From contig JALONG010000007.1 of the NCBI GenBank assembly GCA_025455065.1, forward strand, positions 1 through 64,000: 64,000 bases of DNA, given 5' to 3'. This stretch comes from Candidatus Kapaibacterium sp. Its GTDB lineage: Bacteria; Bacteroidota; Ignavibacteria; Kapaibacteriales; UBA4661. The notes beneath the pieces are model-generated. The model was not told where the DNA came from, did not search any database, and saw nothing but the letters and a program-made list of their open reading frames with translations. Numbering within the stretch: the stretch's first letter is position 1; the number at the start of each line of letters is the position of its first letter. Positions 9,871 to 17,959 of this stretch are shown in pieces. Made by a program: the position numbers and the translations under genes.

Positions 9871-9887
9871 ACATTATTGAGCAAAGA

Positions 9888-11705
9888 CTATTTCCAAGGA
9901 AGCACTTTCCCGTCTAAATTTTGCATCGGAATCCCCAATATCTGCGCAAGCGACGGCGCAATGTCGGACGGCGTAACTTTTGCATCGCGGTAATATCCGG
10001 GTTTTACGCCAACGCCCATGAACATGAGTGGCGTATGACGGTCGTAATCATGCGGTGTACCGTGTGTTGCTGTTGCGCTGCCGGTTATCCAAAATTTTGC
10101 CGGATAGAATACGATTTCGCCCGTGCGCTGCGGGTAGTAGTCGTTTCTGACGAGTGCAAATTGCCAAGGGGAAACATATTCGGGGCAACGATTTTCCTCC
10201 AATTGCTTTGCTGTCAGCGCCAACCCTATGCCCGGCATCCGCGTCAAAAACGCTGCGAGCGAATCAATAATCGCTTCTTTGCTTGGCGCGGGAGTTGCAC
10301 CAAAGGGCGTAGTGGAGACCGTTTCCAATGCCTGCGGGTTCAGAAACAGCGACGGTGTTTCGTAATAATCAATCCATTTCAGCGCCGCGCCTGCGGGAAA
10401 GGTTTGGTGCATATAACCGTCAATCGCTTCAATCACATCCAAGGCTCTAAGTCGCCCAGCGTCTGAGCCGGGCGTTCTGTATCGTGTGTATTCGGGAACA
10501 GGTGCTACGCCGTGGTCGGACGTGATGACCAATGTGTAATTTTTTCGCCCTACGGTTTCATCCAAAAACTCAATCCAATCACCCACCATTTTATCAACCT
10601 TCACGTACATTTCCTGCACTTCGCGGCTGTCCGGTCCGAAGGCGTGTCCGCAATAATCCGTTGCCGAAATACTCATGCAAAAAATATCCGGCACATTGTC
10701 CAGAGCAAGTTTTTCTTCCTTGAATACAGCTTTGGCAAATTTGAAAAAATGCTCCACCGAATACGGTGTCAGCAAGAAATTGGAGTTGTAGGAATCAACT
10801 GTTCCGGTTGTTACCATGTTCGACACAGTGTGGGGAAAGACGCTGCGTACTCGTCCAAAATTGCCTTCCCACCTCGCCGTATCGGACAATGCAAAATCCT
10901 CATTTACTTCGGCGTTCCACACCTTGCCTGAATAATCGCGGAAACTATTTTTTTCATTCCACTTTTTAAGCCATGCCGGAAGTTCTTTGAAATAATACTG
11001 CGACGTTGTATAGCCACCTGCCTCGAATTCAAACCAATATGCAGCATCGGCGCGGTGTCCCGACATCAAAATTGCAGCGCGGTCTTTTTGGGAAATGCCG
11101 ACAACGCGGCTTTTCGGCGCGATAGTTTTGAGATAATCGCCCAACGTCGGCACTTGCAAATTGATAGGCGAACACCATTCATCAGGCTTCGACATACCAA
11201 AGGTCTTATTGACGGTATCTTGGACGCAGTAGAGTTTCCGCGCCGCCAAACGGTCATAAAAATCATTCGACACAATGCCCGATTTCCAAGGATACACGCC
11301 CGTCAGATGCACAGAATGACCGGGAGCGGTGATATTGGAAGCATGATTAAAATAACACTGTGGAAAGTATGCACCCTGCCTGATAATGCGGTTAAACCCT
11401 TGCTGCGACCACAAATTTCCCCAACGGTTCGGGTAGTCACCGCGCATTTGGTCGAAGGACATGACCACGATGAGCTTTGGAGCATCGCCGCGAAGCGTTG
11501 CGGAAGTCATCGGAATAGCGGGAAATTTATTGCTGAAAGCCGCATCTTTAGGTGCTTCCTGAAGAATTGGCGGAGACGGAACACTAGGTTTGACTTTGGT
11601 ATTTTTTCCCTTTGATGATTGTGCTTGCAACCCCTGAAGCAAAGCCATGTTCAAGAAATAAAGAACAAAGATGCTACAACAAAAACGCTGATAAAACATT
11701 GTCAT
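9888..11705 (-). CDS. PafA-like alkaline phosphatase family protein
   Basis: A 605-residue exported protein of the alkaline phosphatase/phosphodiesterase superfamily. A signal peptide is followed by a short linker. The metal-binding opening LIVVMSFDQMRGDY carries the first Asp, and ASNITAPGHS carries the Thr nucleophile (near residue 107). Further metal ligands are ISATDYCGHAFGPDS and ITSDHGV, and THGTPHDYD near the C-terminus is typical. PafA-type enzymes are calcium-independent, broad-specificity phosphatases common in Bacteroidota that release phosphate from organic esters in the periplasm. It is first in a probable operon with two redoxin genes. An inverted repeat at 11728-11754 may control it. 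Confidence 0.85.
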   Translation of the reverse strand: MTMFYQRFCCSIFVLYFLNMALLQGLQAQSSKGKNTKVKPSVPSPPILQEAPKDAAFSNKFPAIPMTSATLRGDAPKLIVVMSFDQMRGDYPNRWGNLWSQQGFNRIIRQGAYFPQCYFNHASNITAPGHSVHLTGVYPWKSGIVSNDFYDRLAARKLYCVQDTVNKTFGMSKPDEWCSPINLQVPTLGDYLKTIAPKSRVVGISQKDRAAILMSGHRADAAYWFEFEAGGYTTSQYYFKELPAWLKKWNEKNSFRDYSGKVWNAEVNEDFALSDTARWEGNFGRVRSVFPHTVSNMVTTGTVDSYNSNFLLTPYSVEHFFKFAKAVFKEEKLALDNVPDIFCMSISATDYCGHAFGPDSREVQEMYVKVDKMVGDWIEFLDETVGRKNYTLVITSDHGVAPVPEYTRYRTPGSDAGRLRALDVIEAIDGYMHQTFPAGAALKWIDYYETPSLFLNPQALETVSTTPFGATPAPSKEAIIDSLAAFLTRMPGIGLALTAKQLEENRCPEYVSPWQFALVRNDYYPQRTGEIVFYPAKFWITGSATATHGTPHDYDRHTPLMFMGVGVKPGYYRDAKVTPSDIAPSLAQILGIPMQNLDGKVLPWK

Positions 11706-11994
11706 AATAAAAACAAAATAGAGAAATGTGCAATCGTTTGTACGAACATTGCACGAGCATTATTCAGGAAATGAGCAACAACACTTCACAAGCTAATTTC
11801 TTACAAAACTCTAGAAATCAACGTAGTAACGCACCCTTGCAAACAAATTCCCTGAACACTTGATTACAAGAGGCTTACAAGGTTTTCAAAGTAAAAGGGC
11901 AATTTCAAAAAAAAATGCCTTTTAGAGTAGATGTAATCATATATTGAGGCAATTTGCTCAATCTGTAGTTTTGCAATAACGCCGTTTTTTGTGC
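11706..11994. promoter_or_regulatory. intergenic region with a dyad upstream of the phosphatase gene
   Basis: GTGCAAT (11728-11734) and ATTGCAC (11748-11754) are perfect arms of an inverted repeat whose pairing extends inward (GTT/AAC) with one bulge. It lies 23-49 bp upstream of the phosphatase start, a typical operator or 5'-UTR hairpin position. The rest of the 289-bp gap is A/T-rich. An imperfect AAAAGG/CCTTTT hairpin near 11895-11928 may end the minus-strand gene to its right. No gene is seen. Confidence 0.35.
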
Positions 11995-12711
11995 TTAGGA
12001 AAACAAATGGCGCAATAATCGCCGTTTTGCCACAGGCAAAATCGTCTCTTGGAACGGAAATTCTAAATCCGTCTCAAAGGAATATGTTGCTGGATTGGGC
12101 AATTCGGGAAATTCGCGCACCAAATCCAATTTCATACTCTGAATCGGCTTTACAATCGGGCTTTGGCGCAAAGTTTTCACGACGGATGTTTTCAAACTGC
12201 GATATTTTTCGTTTGCTCCGGTGAAAATAGAAATTTCATATTTCAAAACGTGCAATAATGATGTAGCATTGTCAGGAACGAAGATATAACCTTCTTCCAA
12301 GTAGGACGGCAGAATGCCGACAACTTCCAATGCCAAGTTTTCATCAACAAACTCGAACATCGTTTTGCCTTCTTCGATTGCGTCTTGAATGAGCGGCAAT
12401 GCCCACAAAATCAGGTCGCGTATCTGCTCGAAGTCGGTATCAGAAATCGGCGTTTCGTCGTAAATGACTTTACGCTCTTCCAGATTCACCTCTTTCACGC
12501 TGCGATGCGCCTTCGCACGGAGATTGTCCGCGCTTTGCGTGATAGATTGCAGCCCCTCGAAGAGTTCAACGAGTGTGCTTAGGTCAGGATAAATTTTGTT
12601 ATGATGAAAATTACTGCGAATCGTTTTCAAACCGTTCAGAACCTCGAATCGTGTCCGTTCTGTGTCATTAACTGCCCGAATGAATGTGCCAAGAGAAAGT
12701 GCGGGTAACAT
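11995..12711 (-). CDS. hypothetical protein, 238 residues
   Basis: I do not recognise this protein. It has no signal peptide or membrane helix. The first half is mostly charged and helical (FEVLNGLKTIRSNFHHNK, LFEGLQSITQSADNLRAKAH); the second half is mixed, ending in a basic RRLLRHL tail. Codon use and start position (ATG at 12711) look normal and the frame has no competing reading, so it is probably a real gene. It lies between the phosphatase operon and an Rpn-family nuclease-like gene, with about 130 bp to the latter. A cytoplasmic, lineage-restricted protein is the most that can be said. Confidence 0.6.
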   Translation of the reverse strand: MLPALSLGTFIRAVNDTERTRFEVLNGLKTIRSNFHHNKIYPDLSTLVELFEGLQSITQSADNLRAKAHRSVKEVNLEERKVIYDETPISDTDFEQIRDLILWALPLIQDAIEEGKTMFEFVDENLALEVVGILPSYLEEGYIFVPDNATSLLHVLKYEISIFTGANEKYRSLKTSVVKTLRQSPIVKPIQSMKLDLVREFPELPNPATYSFETDLEFPFQETILPVAKRRLLRHLFS

Positions 12712-12840
12712 GGCGTTGCTCCTTCGGAATGTTGTGGCAAAAAGGATAAAAAAATAAGATTACTCTGGTATGATGCTGAAAAAAGCGTGAAAGGTTGAAT
12801 GTTAGGGAATTGTACTGCAACGTCAGTATTGGAGCTATTG

Positions 12841-13932
12841 TTAGCTTTTTTTCACCGCATCGCCGCGTATTTGCTCAATTTCCTCAACAGGCAAACCTAC
12901 GATGTCGCTAATTTGGCGATCATCTAAAATAGGAAGTAGTTTTCGTGCGGCTTCAAGGGCTTTTTTATGTTCACCTTTGCCAATGCCTCGTGCTTCACCT
13001 TGTTCAATTCCTTGCTCAATTCCCTGCTCAATTCCTTGTTCAATTCCGCGTTCAAAGCCGCGCTCCATTGCTTTGCGTTCAAAACGCGCTAAATATGGCA
13101 TATCGCCCTCCAATTCTTCAGAAATAACGGTGTCAAGTTGCTGTTCTAAACTTGGTGGTAATGCCAGCACCCAGTCCAGAAACCGAAAAATTTCGATGAT
13201 TTGTTCTTTACTAAAATGGTTTTCGTACAACATTCTCACCATGCGCAATTTTTGCCGATACCGCTCCAACTGGGATTGCGCTATTTGAGACTGCTCGGTT
13301 TGAGACTGCTTGATTTGAGATTGCTCAACTTGAGAATGTTCGGTGACTTCCTCTGCGGCAGCACGGCGAGTTGCCTGAGCCTGCAAATGCGCCAGTGTCA
13401 TCACCGCAAAAGGATTGATTGGTACGCCCGGCGGTGCATTGACAATAGTTTCAACGGTACTGCGGAAATCCAGCAATTTTGCTGCTCGGAACTCAAATTG
13501 TGTGCGTGTTCCCAAGAAACTGCTTGTAAATTCTTGCGGTCTCCAGGATACGGATTCATCGGTCAAAAGCGCAAAACTTGCCGTTGGTAAGCGATAACGG
13601 TCGAAAATACGGTAATTGTAGGTGTACATTCGCTCCGCGAATTTTGCTTCGGGACTGCCTTGAATTTCTACGTGCAGCATAATAAAAACCGTTTCACCGC
13701 TCAAAAGTCGCGCCTTCACAAGGCTGTCGGCAATGCGGTTTGCGGTTTCCGCATCGCGGGTGATACGCTTCAACTCTTTGTCCATGAAGTTGTATCCGGC
13801 TTTCCAGTCTATGCGGTCTGCCGCTTCAGCAAAGAAAAAGTGCATAAACTCCGGGAAAAGCGACCGCAACACATCTTTCCAAGGCGTATCAAATTCATTG
13901 TGAACGTAAGATTTAGTGCGCTTTTTAGCCAT
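12841..13932 (-). CDS. Rpn-family / PD-(D/E)XK nuclease-like protein
   Basis: A 363-residue protein of the Rpn (recombination-promoting nuclease/putative transposase) family. The N-terminal third has the family pattern WKDVLRSLFPEFMHFFF, then ADRIDWKAGYNFMDKEL with the active-site Asp, then the HVEIQG strand (ExQ of the PD-(D/E)XK fold) near residue 88. Two low-complexity tracts follow: a SQxxQ heptad run (about residues 199-222, HSQVEQSQIKQSQTEQSQIA) and tandem GIEQ units (about residues 294-315). The tracts are typical of long coiled-coil tails in this family. Family members cut DNA and promote RecA-independent recombination. The short DNA repeats (near 13000-13060 and 13275-13345) should be length-variable. 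Confidence 0.7.
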   Translation of the reverse strand: MAKKRTKSYVHNEFDTPWKDVLRSLFPEFMHFFFAEAADRIDWKAGYNFMDKELKRITRDAETANRIADSLVKARLLSGETVFIMLHVEIQGSPEAKFAERMYTYNYRIFDRYRLPTASFALLTDESVSWRPQEFTSSFLGTRTQFEFRAAKLLDFRSTVETIVNAPPGVPINPFAVMTLAHLQAQATRRAAAEEVTEHSQVEQSQIKQSQTEQSQIAQSQLERYRQKLRMVRMLYENHFSKEQIIEIFRFLDWVLALPPSLEQQLDTVISEELEGDMPYLARFERKAMERGFERGIEQGIEQGIEQGIEQGEARGIGKGEHKKALEAARKLLPILDDRQISDIVGLPVEEIEQIRGDAVKKS

Positions 13933-14000
13933 AATTGAGCCGATGTGTACATAATCGGATGTCGAACCTTGAGCATGACTGATAAACAGACGCTACCGCA

Positions 14001-15275
14001 TCAAACCATATACTGCAACAAATCCGGTCGGTCGTTCAAATACTCGTACTTGATATTGCGAGATTTCATGCGCTCCAAAAGCCCATCGAAATCTTCTTTG
14101 CGTTGCAATTCCAAACCCACAACCGCCGGACCGCGCTCACGACTGGTTTTCTTTGAGTATTGGAAATATGCAATGTCGTCGGTCGGTCCTAAAACCTCCG
14201 ATAAAAACTCTCGCAAAGCGCCAGCCCTTTGCGGAAAACTCACGATAAAGTAGTGTTTAAGTCCTTCGTAGAGCATGGAACGCTCTTTGATGTCTTCGGT
14301 GCGCGTGATGTCGTTGTTGCTGCCGCTCACGATACAGACTACATTTTTCCCGCGAATTTCTTCGCGGTAATGCTCTAAAGCCGTGATAGCAAGCGCTCCT
14401 GCGGGTTCAACCACGATTGCTTCTTCGTTGTACAGCCGCAAAATGCGGGTGCAAATCTGCCCTTCGGGAACAAGCACCACATCGTCTAAAAATTCTTGGC
14501 AAATTGCAAACGTGAGGTCTCCAACGCGCTTCACGGCTGCACCATCGACAAATTTATCAATTTTTTCCAATGTCGTATTCACGCCGTTTTTGCGTGATTC
14601 GTACATCGCGGGAGCGCCAAGCGGCTCTACACCGATGAGTTTCGTGCGTGGGCTGAGTGTTGTGAAAACGCTTGAAACACCAGCAGACAAGCCACCTCCA
14701 CCGACAGGAATAAATACATAATCAATCGGCGCTTCGGCATCGTCAAGAATTTCCAAGCCGACAGTGGCTTGTCCTTCGATGATTTTTGGGTCGTCGAAAG
14801 GATGAATGAACGTTTTACCGTGCGCCGTACAGTCTTGAACGGCTTCTTTGTAGGCATCATCAAACGTGTCGCCCGTCAATACTACTTCAACAAATTCCTT
14901 GCCAAACATCTTGACTTGACGCACCTTTTGCTGCGGCGTAGGGGCTGGCATGAAGATTTTACCGTGTATGCGGAGTTTTTGACAGGAAAGCGCCACACCT
15001 TGCGCATGGTTTCCCGCCGAAGCGCAGACTACGCCTCGCGCCAGCACATCGGTAGGAAGACTGGAAATTTTGTTGTACGCACCGCGAATTTTGTAGGAAC
15101 GGACAATTTGCAAATCTTCGCGTTTCAGATACACATTTGCTCCGAATTCTTCGGACAAATTTGCGCTGTGTTCCAGCGCTGTCTGCCGTACCACACCTCG
15201 CATGGCGAGTTCTGCTGCTTTGACGGCTTCCAAGCGCGGGATGAAGATTTCTTGGGAAGTAGAGGTTAGATTCAT
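14001..15275 (-). CDS. ilvA: threonine ammonia-lyase, biosynthetic short form
   Basis: A PLP enzyme converting threonine to 2-oxobutanoate, the committed step to isoleucine. The PLP lysine is in RSYKIRGAYN (about residue 61). The glycine loop SAGNHAQGVALS and the VPVGGGGLSAG-like segment (IPVGGGGLSAGVSS) bind the phosphate, and IVSGSNND is present near residue 308. The last ~85 residues form one ACT-like regulatory domain (FPQRAGALREFLSEVLG), which in this family senses isoleucine. At 424 residues it matches the single-ACT form rather than the 510-residue E. coli type. It lies 28 bp after hicA on the same strand, so it could share the toxin-antitoxin transcript, which is odd for a biosynthetic gene. 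Confidence 0.93.
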   Translation of the reverse strand: MNLTSTSQEIFIPRLEAVKAAELAMRGVVRQTALEHSANLSEEFGANVYLKREDLQIVRSYKIRGAYNKISSLPTDVLARGVVCASAGNHAQGVALSCQKLRIHGKIFMPAPTPQQKVRQVKMFGKEFVEVVLTGDTFDDAYKEAVQDCTAHGKTFIHPFDDPKIIEGQATVGLEILDDAEAPIDYVFIPVGGGGLSAGVSSVFTTLSPRTKLIGVEPLGAPAMYESRKNGVNTTLEKIDKFVDGAAVKRVGDLTFAICQEFLDDVVLVPEGQICTRILRLYNEEAIVVEPAGALAITALEHYREEIRGKNVVCIVSGSNNDITRTEDIKERSMLYEGLKHYFIVSFPQRAGALREFLSEVLGPTDDIAYFQYSKKTSRERGPAVVGLELQRKEDFDGLLERMKSRNIKYEYLNDRPDLLQYMV

Positions 15276-15303
15276 TTGAAATAATACTTTGAATAAAATT
15301 CAC

Positions 15304-15528
15304 TTACAACGACTGAAAAAGGCTTTTTTCTAAACCCGATTGTCGGATGATTGACAAAAGAGTGCCGGTTTTTAGTTCTTTATGATTGGGTACGGGAACA
15401 GTAATAGTGCTGGATTCTAAACGTTTTTGCATGATAATATGACTCCCTTTTCTTCGGACTTCCACAAAACCATGCAACGCCAAAACAGCACAACATTCAC
15501 CTCCAGACAGAACACGTAATTTAGGCAA
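15304..15528 (-). CDS. hicA: HicA-type toxin (mRNA interferase), TTG start
   Basis: A 74-residue HicA toxin: a double-stranded-RNA-binding-like fold that cleaves mRNA when not held by its antitoxin. The opening LPKLRVLSGGE, the catalytic-His segment RRKGSHIIM, the TVPVPNHKELKTGTLLSIIRQSGL block and the length all match the family. The start chosen is TTG (15528-15526): a GGAGG sits upstream, the family usually begins M-P-K-L-x-x-L-S-G, and this start overlaps the last codons of hicB, giving tight coupling. An ATG 25 codons upstream lies inside hicB and would add residues foreign to the family. hicB precedes hicA, the reverse of the E. coli order but common elsewhere. Confidence 0.85.
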   Translation of the reverse strand: MPKLRVLSGGECCAVLALHGFVEVRRKGSHIIMQKRLESSTITVPVPNHKELKTGTLLSIIRQSGLEKSLFQSL

Positions 15529-15745
15529 ACTGAGCCTCCATGCGCGTAATATAGACTTCCTCTCGCATACGCTCTTTAATTTCCGCTTCAGATGCACATT
15601 CAAAGAACAACTCTACAGCTTCACGCAAGTTTTGGCGGGCTTCTTCGATAGAATCACCTTGCGAGGCAATATCAAGTTCGGGACAAAGTGCAACGAAGCT
15701 ATCATCTTCGCGCTCAATAATGGCAGTAAAAGAGAATGTATTCAT
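15521..15745 (-). CDS. hicB: HicB-type antitoxin
   Basis: A 74-residue antitoxin of the HicB family with the hallmark partial RNase H-like fold. It opens MNTFSFTAIIEREDDSFVALCPELDIASQGDSIEEA, followed by a helical LREAVELFF segment. Start chosen: ATG at 15745, because the family begins at the beta-strand F-T-A-I-I. An ATG at 15802 would add 19 unrelated residues. No separate ribbon-helix-helix or HTH domain is visible, so DNA binding, if any, would need the short tail or another partner. Its last codons overlap the hicA start, the usual arrangement for a coupled toxin-antitoxin pair. Confidence 0.85.
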   Translation of the reverse strand: MNTFSFTAIIEREDDSFVALCPELDIASQGDSIEEARQNLREAVELFFECASEAEIKERMREEVYITRMEAQFA

Positions 15746-15871
15746 TGCGTTGTGGGTAGATTTTAGCGAAAAGTCCGTGCTACGCTGAAGAAAGCGTCGC
15801 ACGAGAAAGACCTGAATGAGGTGCGAACAGTGAAGATAGCAAATTCTTCAACACCAAACCAGAGCCGAGAA

Positions 15872-15911
15872 TAAAAATCCCCGACGCGCCGCATGAAACC
15901 GTGCATCGGGG
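15872..15911 (-). terminator. intrinsic terminator of leuA
   Basis: CCCCGATGC pairs with GCGTCGGGG (one G-U pair) across a 15-nt loop and is followed by five U residues on the minus strand, 20 bp after the leuA stop codon. It separates leuA from hicBA. Confidence 0.85.
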
Positions 15912-15931
15912 AGAGTATTCGTGAGCAAAAT

Positions 15932-17578
15932 TTATGCTGCTTTCAGTTCCAGAGCGGAGATTGTATCTTGCTTATTCGTGCCTTGCGCAGCCAACATTCG
16001 GTTAATTGCCGAAAGATAGGCTTTTGCTGAAGCCACGATAATATCAAGGTCTGCGCCGTGTCCACCGAATGTGCGCGGATTTTCTTCGAGCGTTTCCAAA
16101 CGCACGGTTACTTCGCCGAGCGCATCCATACCTTCGGTGATAGCGTGTACGGCAAATTCGAGAAGATTCGACGGCGTTTTCACAATTTCGTCAATCGCTT
16201 TGAATGCTGCATCAATCGGACCCGAACCAAGCGCCGCAACAGTCGTCTTGCGCCCTGCGGGGTCGCGCAGACAAATTGTTGCTGTGGGCATACCGGTTTT
16301 TCCGCAAATCACCTGCATATCTTCCAACGTGAAAAACTCGCGCGGTTGATAAAGTTCATCGGAAACGATTGCCTCCAAATCCGCATCGGTAATGGTTTTC
16401 TTCTTATCGGCAAGCTGTTTGAAGCGGGCAAATGCTTTGTCGAGTTCTTCGTCGTGAAGCGGGTAGCCCATTTCTTTGAGGCGCATTTTGAAGGCATGAC
16501 GACCGGAATGTTTCCCCAAGACAAGGCGTGATGCCGTCCAGCCGACAATTTCAGGCTTCATAATTTCGTAGGTTTGCCAATTTTTCAGCATACCGTCTTG
16601 GTGGATTCCCGCCTCGTGTGCAAAGGCATTTGCACCGACAATGGCTTTATTGAACTGAATGTTCAAGCCCGTGTAATGCGAGACCATCTGCGAGGTACGG
16701 GCGATGTGCTGCGTGTTGATGCCCGTATAGGTGCCGTACTGCGCGGCGCGGGTTTGAATCGCCATCACGACTTCCTCCAACGAGGTATTTCCGGCACGTT
16801 CACCGATGCCGTTAATCGTTACTTCCACTTGACGCGCACCATTGCGCACTCCGGCAAGCGTATTGGCGGTTGCCAAGCCCAAATCGTTATGGCAGTGTGT
16901 GGAAAAAACCACATTTTTCGCACCGGGCGTTTCTTCCCGCAAATACGCAATCAAAAAGCCGTATTCTTCGGGAGTGCAGTAACCAACAGTGTCGGGAATG
17001 TTCAGCGTCGTAGCACCCGCTTCAATAGCGGCTTTGAGGACGTGTACCAAAAATTCTTTGTCGGAGCGCCCTGCATCTTCGGGAGAAAACTCCACATCGG
17101 GCGTTAATCCTGCGTTGGTGAAGTGTGCAACGGCATAACTGACCATTTCGCGCACTTTGTCAATGACCTGCTCACGTGTCATCATCAGTTTGTACTGTAA
17201 GTGAATATCACTCGTCGCCAAAAACGTGTGAATACGCGGCTTTGCGGCATGGCGGACTGCCTGCCAACATTTATCAATATCGCCTTTGGTTGCCCGTGCC
17301 AAACCCGCAATCACGGGAATATGCGAGGAATGTGTTTCACCGGGCGCAGGATTACCTACCTCAGCCGCAATGCGACGCACAGCTTCTAAATCGTCCGGCG
17401 AAGCAGCAGGAAAACCCGCTTCGATAATATCAACACCAAGAACCGCCAACTGACGGGCAATTTCGAGTTTCTCCACACTCGTCATGGATGCTCCAGGCGA
17501 TTGTTCGCCGTCGCGGAGCGTTGTGTCAAATATCAACACCTTATCGTTGGTGGTGATGTCATGGGGCAAAACATTCAT
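15932..17578 (-). CDS. leuA: 2-isopropylmalate synthase
   Basis: The first committed step of leucine synthesis: acetyl-CoA plus 3-methyl-2-oxobutanoate gives 2-isopropylmalate. The HMG-lyase-like TIM barrel starts with [17 protein letters not shown], which carries the metal Asp and substrate Arg. [12 protein letters not shown] supplies the metal His pair, and [17 protein letters not shown] is the second signature. The C-terminal ~130 residues (from [16 protein letters not shown]) are the LeuA allosteric domain that binds leucine. At 548 residues it is somewhat longer than typical (about 510-520). It stands alone, flanked by terminators. A promoter and a terminator-like hairpin lie in its leader (see 17599 and 17736). 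None of leuBCD is in the window. Confidence 0.95.
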   Translation of the reverse strand: MNVLPHDITTNDKVLIFDTTLRDGEQSPGASMTSVEKLEIARQLAVLGVDIIEAGFPAASPDDLEAVRRIAAEVGNPAPGETHSSHIPVIAGLARATKGDIDKCWQAVRHAAKPRIHTFLATSDIHLQYKLMMTREQVIDKVREMVSYAVAHFTNAGLTPDVEFSPEDAGRSDKEFLVHVLKAAIEAGATTLNIPDTVGYCTPEEYGFLIAYLREETPGAKNVVFSTHCHNDLGLATANTLAGVRNGARQVEVTINGIGERAGNTSLEEVVMAIQTRAAQYGTYTGINTQHIARTSQMVSHYTGLNIQFNKAIVGANAFAHEAGIHQDGMLKNWQTYEIMKPEIVGWTASRLVLGKHSGRHAFKMRLKEMGYPLHDEELDKAFARFKQLADKKKTITDADLEAIVSDELYQPREFFTLEDMQVICGKTGMPTATICLRDPAGRKTTVAALGSGPIDAAFKAIDEIVKTPSNLLEFAVHAITEGMDALGEVTVRLETLEENPRTFGGHGADLDIIVASAKAYLSAINRMLAAQGTNKQDTISALELKAA

Positions 17579-17598
17579 ACACTACTCTCTTCATTGTG

Positions 17599-17639
17599 AA
17601 AAAATTTGGCAAAGCGCTCTCTGAACTTCGCTCTGCGCC
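17599..17639 (-). terminator. terminator-like hairpin in the leuA leader (possible attenuator)
   Basis: On the minus strand GGC(GC)AGAGCG pairs with CGCTTTGCC (one 2-nt bulge and one G-U pair), then AAATTTTTT follows. It ends about 20 nt before the leuA start and about 90 nt after the promoter, the position expected for transcription attenuation. Confidence 0.55.
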
Positions 17640-17646
17640 TAGCTTG

Positions 17647-17717
17647 CGTGAGAAAATAGCAATCATTGAACCGTATCGAACTCAATACTTTGAAAATCGA
17701 AATGTTGATTGCTCACG
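17647..17717 (-). promoter_or_regulatory. structured 5' leader of leuA
   Basis: Within the leader, CGTGAGCAATCA (17717-17706) can pair with TGATTGCT (17665-17658) and CACG (17650-17647), giving a 12-bp stem with a 7-nt bulge and a ~40-nt loop. It lies directly upstream of the terminator-like hairpin. No leucine-rich leader peptide is present in any frame of the leader. The 380-bp gap between leuA and the OmpA-family gene contains no other gene I can support. Confidence 0.4.
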
Positions 17718-17735
17718 TTTTTATGTCTGAAAAGA

Positions 17736-17764
17736 AATATACAAACTTTACCTATCAAAGTCAA
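17736..17764 (-). promoter_or_regulatory. leuA promoter
   Basis: TTGACT, 17 bp, TATATT on the minus strand: a near-consensus housekeeping-sigma promoter. The predicted start near 17729 gives a ~150-nt leuA leader. Confidence 0.7.
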
Positions 17765-17959
17765 TGTAGGGATGAATTTATGAACAGGAGAACCGCTTTC
17801 TTCATGCACGATTCATCAAAAATTCATTTTCAGTCCTTTGTGTCGGAAATTATTTTTTCGCCATGCACAATACTCCATTGCCCACACCTCAAGCGTAAAA
17901 GTGGGTGACAAGGCACAGAGAAGCCGCGAAAAAGCCGTCCAAAACATCAACAGCAAAAT

